In this document: positions 1 through 7,317 of the stretch, one piece after another
How positions within the stretch are numbered: position 1 is the first letter of the stretch
Layout of the letters: every line of letters begins with the position of its first letter
Assembly (NCBI GenBank): GCA_017427385.1
Contig: JAFRSW010000019.1
Location: 186,001 to 250,000 of the forward strand
Source of the DNA: Bacteroidales bacterium
GTDB lineage: Bacteria > Bacteroidota > Bacteroidia > Bacteroidales > UBA932
Direction: 5' to 3'
Length of the DNA: 64,000 nt
The notes under the pieces: model-generated
Databases searched by the model: none
What the model was told of the DNA's origin: nothing
What the model saw: the letters and a program-made list of their open reading frames with translations, nothing else
Translations under genes and position numbers: made by a program

Positions 1-1019
1 GTGCGCGAAAGTACGATGTGGGCGTCGAATCCAAGTTCTTTGACAGCCGCCTCTCCGCCGACTTCGACTGGTTCTACGAGTACCGTAACAACATCCTCAC
101 CACCCTGGGCATCATCCCCGCCATCTACGGCGTGCCCCAGGCGGACGTGCCTCCGGCCAATGTGGGAGAAACCACCAACCGGGGTTATGAGCTGGTGCTG
201 GGATGGACCGACAAGATAGGCGATTTCATCTACACCCTCGGGGCGGACATCAGCTACTCCCGCAACAAGATCCTCTATATGGCGGAAGCGAACAACCCTT
301 ATCCCTGGATGAACAAGACCGGCCATATGATAGGCCAGCGCTACGGCCTGACCTCCGACGGCCTGTTCAATACCCAGGCAGAGCTGGACGCCCGCCCGTT
401 CAACACCTATACCGGCAACCAGGCCACCCTGGGCGACATCCGCTACAAGAGCCTGGACGGCAATGCGGTGATAGACCAGAACGACATCGGGCCCATAGGC
501 TTCCCGAACTACGCCCTCTATCACTTCAACTTCAAAGTGCAGCTGGGCTGGAAGGGCTTCGACCTCAAGATGCTCTTCACCGGCAGCAAGGACGGATCTT
601 ATTATCTGCCAAGCGGCTACACCATCCCGTTCTTCAAGAACGCCGGCAATGCCTGGAAGTGGCAGTACGACGGCCGCTGGACCGAGGAGAAATACCTCGC
701 CGGCGAGGAGATCACCTTCCCCCGCGCCACCTATAGCGCCACTCCCAGCCACAACAACTACCTCGTGAGCGATTACTGGATGAAGTCCAGCGATCACCTC
801 AAACTCAAGAATGTGGAACTCGGCTACACCTTCAACATAGGCACGGCCTCCCACAGCAACATCCTACAGGCTCTGCGCGTGTATGTGAACGCGAACAACG
901 TCTACACCTTCCGCAATGCTCTGACTCCTTACGGCATCGACCCGGAAACCACCGACGGAAGCACCTACGTGTATCCGCTCACCCGGGTATTCATGGCAGG
1001 CATCAGTTTCCGGTTCTAA
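1..1019 (+). CDS. SusC/RagA-family TonB-dependent outer-membrane transporter, C-terminal part (5' truncated by window)
   Basis: This is the C-terminal 339 or so codons of a SusC-type beta-barrel, which imports glycans or oligosaccharides across the outer membrane together with its SusD partner. The reading frame is open to the window edge, so the gene starts upstream; the first ATG at position 18 is internal. What is visible is typical of the barrel end of the family: a YKSLDGNAVIDQNDI segment, alternating amphipathic strands, an ELGYTF-like strand, and a terminal strand ending in GISFRF with the final aromatic residue expected for BAM-dependent insertion. A susD gene follows after 12 bases, which is the normal pairing. 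The plug and the N-terminal domain are outside the window. The substrate cannot be read from this part. Confidence 0.93.
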   Translation, partial: ARKYDVGVESKFFDSRLSADFDWFYEYRNNILTTLGIIPAIYGVPQADVPPANVGETTNRGYELVLGWTDKIGDFIYTLGADISYSRNKILYMAEANNPYPWMNKTGHMIGQRYGLTSDGLFNTQAELDARPFNTYTGNQATLGDIRYKSLDGNAVIDQNDIGPIGFPNYALYHFNFKVQLGWKGFDLKMLFTGSKDGSYYLPSGYTIPFFKNAGNAWKWQYDGRWTEEKYLAGEEITFPRATYSATPSHNNYLVSDYWMKSSDHLKLKNVELGYTFNIGTASHSNILQALRVYVNANNVYTFRNALTPYGIDPETTDGSTYVYPLTRVFMAGISFRF

Positions 1020-1031
1020 AGAGAAAGAGTT

Positions 1032-2858
1032 ATGAAAAAGATAATTTTCAGTTTCTTTGCAATCTGCATCCTTGGATCCTGCAGCCTCTTCCTCGAGAAG
1101 CCGGATACCACCGGCACCGTGGACCAGGACGATGTGTTCTCCACCACCAAAAATGCCGGCTCGGCGCTGATGAGCTGCTACCGCAACATCCTCAAGCACG
1201 GCTGGCCGGGCGGAATGGGCATAGGGCACAGCACCTACGGAGCGCTCAGCGGCGAGATAGGCCGCGGATACAGCTGGCACGGCAGTTACATAATCGCCCA
1301 GCAGGGGCTCTCGGTGAACGGTGTGGACGGATCCGATTCCGGCACCGACAGTTACGAGAAAAGCTGGAGCTACATCCGCCAGTGCTGGCTGGTGAACGAG
1401 AATATAGATAAAGTGGCGGATCTCTCCGAAGGCGACAAGGCCACCGTCAAGGCCGAAACCATGGGGCTGGTCGCCTACAGATATATGGGTATGCTCTACC
1501 GCTACGGCGGAGTGCCCATCGTGCGCAAATCCTTCCTCTCCACCGATGACCTCTCCGCTCCCCGCGCGAGCGTGAAGGATGTGGTGGACTACATCTGCGA
1601 GCTCTGCGATGCCGCTTATGCGGTGCTGCCCGTGAGCTGGCCGGCCGCCTACACCGGCCGCCTGACCAAGGGCGCCGTGCTCGCTATCAAGGCCAGGACA
1701 CTGCTCTTCGCGGCCAGGCCCCTCTTCAACAGCGCCACTCCATATCTCGACAACGGCGAGCATAACGACCTTATCTGCTTCGGCAACTACGATAAAGAAC
1801 GCTGGAAGGCGGCCATCGATGCCAATGAGGCCGTGCTTGCCTGGGCAGTGGATGCCGGAGTGGAACTCCTGAACACCGGCGGTGCCGGCAAGGGCAACCC
1901 CAATCCAAACGCCTTCGACGACTATGCCCAGGCTACTTCCGTGTTTGCCAATCCCGAGATAATCCTCGCCTACAAGCTCGGCAAGCAGGAGGGATGGGAG
2001 CCGATGGTGAACTATCTCTGCTGCTCCGCGCACCAGAACGTGAGCCGCTTCGATACGGATGCCAACGGAGTGCTGACCAACCACCTGGAGCAGTATTGGG
2101 CAGCCGATGGCACCGAAGTCAGCTGGCCCAAGGTAGGGGAGGCCCTGCCTCATCCCGGTGCCGAGTGGATAACCAAGGTCCTTTCGCTCGAACCCCGTGC
2201 CCACGCAGATATCAAGTTCGGAGGTTTCGACTCCGATAACAACCCCGGGGACTACTATTGGTCCAATGCGGGCTGGAACCGTGGCGGCTATGCTGCCGAG
2301 AAGAACAAGGCATCCTCGTTCCCGGATCCCATCAACGACGAGAAGGGCTGCGGCGAGCGCACCAAGTTCTTCTACCACGCGGGCAGCCGCACCTGGTGCG
2401 AACCTCCGCTCTTCCGTCTCGCAGAGACCTATATGAACCTGGCGGAGGCCTACAATGAATACGGCAACACCGCCAAGGCACTGGAGAACCTGAACATCGT
2501 GCACAACCGCGCAGGCCTGCCGGCCATCACGGAAACCGACCAGGCCAAGCTCCGTGCAATTATCCAGCGCGAAGACGCCATCGAGTTCTTCCAGGAGAAC
2601 CACCGCTACTTCGACGTCAAGCACTGGAAACTTCCCAACGTGGGCAACGGCATCTGCGGTGGCCCTATGCGTATGCTTCAGTTCAACATCAAGAACGATG
2701 AAGCCGCCACCTGGCCCTTCGCAGCCAAGTGGATAGAAACCTGGTGGGATTCAGTGGTATACAATGCATATTGGAGCGACGAGATGCTTCTTGAACCCTT
2801 CCCTCAACTGGAAGTGAACAAAGGCACGACCGTCCAGAATCCCGGTTACACTAAATAA
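1032..2858 (+). CDS. SusD/RagB-family nutrient-binding outer-membrane lipoprotein
   Basis: This is a 608-residue glycan-binding lipoprotein that forms the lid over the SusC barrel on the cell surface. The start gives an MKK signal peptide followed by a lipobox (LGSC, Cys at about residue 17), so it should be lipidated and exported. Family hallmarks visible are the N-terminal FLEKPDTTGTVDQDDVF segment, an AYRYMGMLYRYGGVPIV helix pair near residues 140-160, TKGAVLAIKARTLLFAARPLF near 215-235 (the TPR-like region), RLAETYMNLAEAYN near 465, and the C-terminal FFQENHRYFDVKHWK motif. At 608 residues it is slightly longer than the average of the family. It sits 12 bases after the upstream SusC tail and 12 bases before the next SusC, so it probably pairs with the upstream one. 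Confidence 0.93.
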   Translation: MKKIIFSFFAICILGSCSLFLEKPDTTGTVDQDDVFSTTKNAGSALMSCYRNILKHGWPGGMGIGHSTYGALSGEIGRGYSWHGSYIIAQQGLSVNGVDGSDSGTDSYEKSWSYIRQCWLVNENIDKVADLSEGDKATVKAETMGLVAYRYMGMLYRYGGVPIVRKSFLSTDDLSAPRASVKDVVDYICELCDAAYAVLPVSWPAAYTGRLTKGAVLAIKARTLLFAARPLFNSATPYLDNGEHNDLICFGNYDKERWKAAIDANEAVLAWAVDAGVELLNTGGAGKGNPNPNAFDDYAQATSVFANPEIILAYKLGKQEGWEPMVNYLCCSAHQNVSRFDTDANGVLTNHLEQYWAADGTEVSWPKVGEALPHPGAEWITKVLSLEPRAHADIKFGGFDSDNNPGDYYWSNAGWNRGGYAAEKNKASSFPDPINDEKGCGERTKFFYHAGSRTWCEPPLFRLAETYMNLAEAYNEYGNTAKALENLNIVHNRAGLPAITETDQAKLRAIIQREDAIEFFQENHRYFDVKHWKLPNVGNGICGGPMRMLQFNIKNDEAATWPFAAKWIETWWDSVVYNAYWSDEMLLEPFPQLEVNKGTTVQNPGYTK

Positions 2859-2864
2859 AGGAGG
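2858..2864 (+). promoter_or_regulatory. Strong Shine-Dalgarno (AAGGAGG) ahead of the second SusC
   Basis: AAGGAGG lies six bases before the ATG at 2871, overlapping the stop codon of the upstream SusD gene. Bacteroidota rarely rely on this sequence, so a full match is notable. A similar AAGGAGG at 32155-32161 precedes the glycosyltransferase start at 32169, and an AGGAGG is found before the response regulator start at 16033. Confidence 0.6.
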
Positions 2865-2870
2865 CGAGCC

Positions 2871-5636
2871 ATGAAAAGATTTATCAAAATGATTTCAGCA
2901 GCGGCCGCCCTCCTCATCGGACTGGGCGCCTACGCGCAGGATTACGGCACTGCCGCGGTCAGTACCGCCACCGGCGACGACCTCTACAAGCGCGTGGAGA
3001 CCAACCTCACCAACACTTTCACCGGGGCATTCACCGGGCTGACCGTACTCCACGGCACCGGGGAACCCGGCAGCAACACTGCGAGTTACCTCATCCGCGG
3101 AATGGGCAGCTACGGCCTCGGCACATGGAACCAGGCCCGACTGTTCGTGGACGGATTCGAGGTGAACATAGATTATCTCACGTCCATCTCCCCGGCCGAA
3201 ATCGAGACGGTCGAGGTGCTGAAGGATGCCGCAGCTCTCGCAATCTATGGCGAGAAGGGCGCCAACGGCGTCATCAGCATCACGACCCGCAGGGGAGTGG
3301 AGGGGAAGTCGAAGGTGAATGCCCGCGTCCGCTATGGAGTGCAGACCCCGGCCCTTCTGAACAAGCCCCTGGGCTCGTACGATTATGCCAATCTCTACAA
3401 CCAGGCGGTCTCCAACGACAAGGGGATGGTCTGGTCGCCGGTCTATAGCCAGGCGCAGCTGGATGCCTATCGCGATGGCAGCGGCACAAACACCGACTGG
3501 TATGCCCAGGCCCTGAAAGGCAGCGGCAGCTTCATGGATGCCGACATAATCCTTAATGGAGGATCCAAGGCCGCCCGCTACAACATCAACCTCGACTACC
3601 TTGGCAACAAGGGCCTGCTGAACGCGGCGGATACCGACAGCACCCGCAATCTCGGCTACCAGCGCTTCAACGTGAGGGCCAACCTCGACTTCAACGTGCT
3701 GAAGGTCTTCGAGGTGAAGATGGATATCGGCGGACGCATCGAGACCCTGCACCGCCCAAACTACAGCACGTCCTCGCTGTTCACCAACCTGGCCAAGTAT
3801 CCTTCCAACATATACGGAGTGTACGACGATGACGCCCACACGCACTACAGCGGCACTGGCGTCTATCCCAACAATCCCTACGCCTCGGTGAACGGCCTCG
3901 GCTGGTATTCGGTGAAGGCAAGGAGCCTGCAGACCAACCTTTCCGTGAAGGAGCGTCTGGATATGTTGACGGAAGGCCTCTGGCTGGAGCAGGCAGTGTC
4001 GTTCTACAGCTACACGCTGAGCACCTGGGCCAAGACGCGCAACTATGCGCGCTGGTTCGGCGGCGCCACCACGACCACCGACGAGACCACCTCCCTCACC
4101 GCCAGCGGATACGGCTCCGCCGGCATGCAGGACTGGAAACAGGGCCGCCTGACGGCGGGATACGACCGCAGCTTCGGCGAGCATCACCTGACCGCCCGCC
4201 TGAACTACGGCATCTCCGCCTATAAGGGCGACGGCTACTTCTCGTTCAAGTACAACACACTGAACCTGAACGGCCTGGTGCAGTACGACTATGCCAAGCG
4301 CTACATTGCGGAGCTGGGTTTCTCGGAGTTCGGCAACGATGCCTTCGCTCCCGGCCACCGCTGGCACTTCTATCCGGCCGTTTCGGCCGCCTGGATACTC
4401 TCCAACGAAGACTTCCTGAAGGGCTCCGGCCTGGTGCAGTTCCTCAAGCTGCGCGCATCCGCCGGCCTGACCGGCTTCTCGGAATCGAAGGCCACCAACA
4501 TCCTGAACGATTTCAACTCCAACGGCCGCTATCTCTATAAAGATTATTACACCTATAGCTACATCGGTGCCTTCTACATGGGCTCGCCTTCTGCCGAATG
4601 GCAGAACAGCCTGGTGCCCATGTTCACTCCCAACGAAGACATCGGCCCGGAAAAGAGCCTCAAGCTCAACATCGGCGTGGATGCCACCCTGTTCGGCGGC
4701 CTCAAGCTCACCGCGGATGCCTTCCTGGACCACCGCACCGACATCCTCACCCTGGACAAGTCCCTCATGGGCTACTACGGCAAGCAGTATTCCTTCTCCA
4801 ACATAGGAGAGATGCTGAGCCGCGGCTTCGAGCTGTCGGCAGATTATTCCGGCAAGGCCGGTGAGCTGCGCTACAGCGCCGGTGGATCCATCTCCTACGC
4901 CACCAACACTATCGTGAACATGGCGGAAGTGCCGCCGGCGAACGCCTTCAGCGCCTCCACCGGCAGGCCCTACGGCACCTTCATCGGCCTCGTGGCGGAC
5001 GGATTCTATCAGGTTCAGGACTTCGACGACGACGGCCGCCTGCTGCCCGGCCTGCCCACACCCGCATTCGGCGCGGTGCAGCCGGGAGACGTGAAATACC
5101 GCGACCTGGACGGCAATACCGTCATCGACCAGAACGACATCACCCGCATTGGCCGCAGCTGGATTCCGGAATGGAACTTCAGCTTCGGAGGCAAACTCGC
5201 CTGGCGCAAGTTCGACGCCGAAATCCTATTCCAGGGAGTGGCCGGAGTATCGGTCAATCTGCTGGACAACTGGAACCAGACGGTGGCGTTCATCGACAAC
5301 GGCAACGCCTATGCGATAGCCAAGGGCGCCTGGGCCTACTACCCGATGGAGGGTATAGACAACCGCGCCAACGCGACCTATCCGCGCCTGACTACCCAGG
5401 GCAACCAGAACAACTACCGCCTGAGCACACTGTGGCTCAAGGACGGATCCTTCATCAAACTCCGCAACCTGGAGTTCGGCTACACTTTCAAAGAAGGTAT
5501 GCGCTGCTTCATCAACGGGCAGAACCTTCTGACATTCAGTCCGCTGCAGAGCCAGTACAACATCGATCCGGAGAACGCCTCCGGGCTGTACCCCCAGCTC
5601 CGCAGCTTCAACGCAGGCATTTCGTTAACCTTCTAA
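2871..5636 (+). CDS. SusC/RagA-family TonB-dependent transporter, short form without N-terminal carboxypeptidase-like domain
   Basis: This is a 921-residue outer-membrane importer. A signal peptide (MKRFIKMISAAAALLIGLGAYAQ, cleaved after AYA or AQ) is followed almost at once by the plug domain: DDLYKRVETNLTNTFTGAF, then YLIRGMGSYG, LFVDGFEVN, and the classical VEVLKDAAALAIYGEKGANG with VISITTRRG near residues 115-140. The barrel runs to the end and closes on AGISLTF. Most SusC proteins carry an extra domain of about 80-90 residues (carboxypeptidase-regulatory-like) before the plug and are about 1,000-1,100 residues long; that domain is absent here. The start is supported by the strong ribosome binding site and the good signal peptide. 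A susD gene follows 12 bases later. Confidence 0.92.
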   Translation: MKRFIKMISAAAALLIGLGAYAQDYGTAAVSTATGDDLYKRVETNLTNTFTGAFTGLTVLHGTGEPGSNTASYLIRGMGSYGLGTWNQARLFVDGFEVNIDYLTSISPAEIETVEVLKDAAALAIYGEKGANGVISITTRRGVEGKSKVNARVRYGVQTPALLNKPLGSYDYANLYNQAVSNDKGMVWSPVYSQAQLDAYRDGSGTNTDWYAQALKGSGSFMDADIILNGGSKAARYNINLDYLGNKGLLNAADTDSTRNLGYQRFNVRANLDFNVLKVFEVKMDIGGRIETLHRPNYSTSSLFTNLAKYPSNIYGVYDDDAHTHYSGTGVYPNNPYASVNGLGWYSVKARSLQTNLSVKERLDMLTEGLWLEQAVSFYSYTLSTWAKTRNYARWFGGATTTTDETTSLTASGYGSAGMQDWKQGRLTAGYDRSFGEHHLTARLNYGISAYKGDGYFSFKYNTLNLNGLVQYDYAKRYIAELGFSEFGNDAFAPGHRWHFYPAVSAAWILSNEDFLKGSGLVQFLKLRASAGLTGFSESKATNILNDFNSNGRYLYKDYYTYSYIGAFYMGSPSAEWQNSLVPMFTPNEDIGPEKSLKLNIGVDATLFGGLKLTADAFLDHRTDILTLDKSLMGYYGKQYSFSNIGEMLSRGFELSADYSGKAGELRYSAGGSISYATNTIVNMAEVPPANAFSASTGRPYGTFIGLVADGFYQVQDFDDDGRLLPGLPTPAFGAVQPGDVKYRDLDGNTVIDQNDITRIGRSWIPEWNFSFGGKLAWRKFDAEILFQGVAGVSVNLLDNWNQTVAFIDNGNAYAIAKGAWAYYPMEGIDNRANATYPRLTTQGNQNNYRLSTLWLKDGSFIKLRNLEFGYTFKEGMRCFINGQNLLTFSPLQSQYNIDPENASGLYPQLRSFNAGISLTF

Positions 5637-5648
5637 GCCCCCGGAAAG

Positions 5649-7316
5649 ATGAAAAACAGAATCACTATTCTTCTTCTTGCGCTTGCGGCCCTGTCGGCCG
5701 TCTCCTGCAACGGCTTCCTCGACACGGGGCTGGACATAAAGGCCACTTCAGAGTCGCTCGCCACCAACCGCGGCAGCATCTGGAGCTTTGCGAACGCATT
5801 CTACACTCCGATGATTTCCGGTTATTCGGTGATAGACGGGAACCTCTTCGCTTCGGCTTCCGACGAGGCGGAGCAGACTTCCGCATCCAATACCGTCATC
5901 TACTTCAACAAAGGCATACTCAACAGCAGCGTGAATCCGCTCTGGACCTACTACAACAACTGCTACGAAGGCATACGTGCCGCAAACTACTTCCTCGACT
6001 ATGTGGCCGACGGAAAGGGAGTCGCCCTGCTGCAGAAGAACCGCAATCTCACCACGGATGCGGTAAATTATGCCCGCGACCTGGCATCGCTCAACTGGTA
6101 CATAGCCGAGGCCCACGTGGCCCGCGCCTACTACTACGCCGAGCTCATCAAGATGTATGGCGGAGTGCCTATAGTGGAGAAGACACAGGAGGCCTCCGGC
6201 GGCGCCATGGTGCCCCGTTCCAGCTACGAGGAGTGCGTGGAATACATAGTGAAGGAGATAGATGACTGGAAAGACCAGCTGTCCACTTCCTGGAAGGAGA
6301 ATGCGGGATATGAGGGCCGCCTCACCCGTGGAGCCGCCCTTGCCATCAAGGCCAGGGTACTGCTCTATGCGGCCAGCCCCCTGCACAATCCATCGCACGA
6401 CATCGCCAAGTGGCAGCGTGCCGCCAAGGCATCTGCCGACCTCATCTCAGACCCTGTGCTGAACTATGGCCTGGATCCGGATTATGCCGCCTACTTCCGC
6501 GGGAGCAATTCGCTGACTTCCAAGGAGTCCATCTATATAGTCCGCCGCGCGAACACCAACGATCTCGAGAAGAACAACTATCCCATTGCCACCTCCGGCG
6601 GCAAGAGCGGGGTATGCCCTACCGAGAACCTGGTCTCCGCCTACGAATACATCGGTGCGGTTAATCCTTCCGATCCGTATGCCAACCGCGATCCGCGCCT
6701 GCAGGCATCCGTGGTGGTGAACGGCAGCGAATGGAACGGCCGCACGATTGCCGAGGCGTCGGGGGAGACGGACGACATGGCGAACGCGAACGCCAGCAAG
6801 ACAGGATACTATCTGAAGAAGTTCCTCACCGACAACCTGAATCTCACCCTGGACCAAAAGGCCCAGCACAACTGGGTGGCCTACCGCTGGGGCGAGGTGC
6901 TGCTGAACTATGCCGAGGCGCTGAACGAAGCCTACGGGCCTTCCGTCGTGCCTCCGGGATACCCCATGAGCGCGAAGGCCGCCCTCCAGCAGGTGCGGGA
7001 CCGTGCCAGCATGAGCCTTCCTCCGATAGCCGCGGCGAGCATCGACTCCTTCCGCGAGGGAGTGAAGCACGAGCGCCGCGTGGAGCTTGCCTTCGAGGAT
7101 CACCGCTACTGGGACCTTCTCCGCTGGAAAGATGCCACTACGGTGCTGAACAAGCCCGTGCAGGGTGTGAAGATAAGCAAGACCGGTGCCAGCTACAGCT
7201 ACAAGGTGGTCGATGTGGCCACGCGCACTTTCAAGAACGAAAACTACTATCTGCCCTTCATGCGTTTCGAGATACAGAATTCCGGAGGCACGCTGGAGCA
7301 GAACCCGGGATATTAG
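5649..7316 (+). CDS. SusD/RagB-family nutrient-binding lipoprotein
   Basis: This is a 555-residue SusD-like surface lipoprotein. The N-terminal signal ends in a lipobox (AVSC) with the lipidated Cys near residue 20, followed by NGFLDTGLDIKATSES, a typical SusD opening. Visible family segments are AEAHVARAYYYAELIKMYGGVPIV near residues 155-178, TRGAALAIKARVLLYAASPLHN near 225-246, RWGEVLLNYAEALNEAYG near 415, and VELAFEDHRYWDLLRWK near 488. It sits 12 bases after the short SusC, its likely partner, and its stop codon is separated by only one base from the ATG of the GH2 enzyme. This indicates one transcript for the block. Confidence 0.93.
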   Translation: MKNRITILLLALAALSAVSCNGFLDTGLDIKATSESLATNRGSIWSFANAFYTPMISGYSVIDGNLFASASDEAEQTSASNTVIYFNKGILNSSVNPLWTYYNNCYEGIRAANYFLDYVADGKGVALLQKNRNLTTDAVNYARDLASLNWYIAEAHVARAYYYAELIKMYGGVPIVEKTQEASGGAMVPRSSYEECVEYIVKEIDDWKDQLSTSWKENAGYEGRLTRGAALAIKARVLLYAASPLHNPSHDIAKWQRAAKASADLISDPVLNYGLDPDYAAYFRGSNSLTSKESIYIVRRANTNDLEKNNYPIATSGGKSGVCPTENLVSAYEYIGAVNPSDPYANRDPRLQASVVVNGSEWNGRTIAEASGETDDMANANASKTGYYLKKFLTDNLNLTLDQKAQHNWVAYRWGEVLLNYAEALNEAYGPSVVPPGYPMSAKAALQQVRDRASMSLPPIAAASIDSFREGVKHERRVELAFEDHRYWDLLRWKDATTVLNKPVQGVKISKTGASYSYKVVDVATRTFKNENYYLPFMRFEIQNSGGTLEQNPGY

Positions 7317-7317
7317 T

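Noticed and set aside
864-2624. Long minus-strand open frame of 586 codons opposite the first SusD gene
   Set aside because: It covers a well-supported gene, has low-complexity Val/Gly/His composition typical of antisense shadows in GC-rich coding DNA, and lacks domains.
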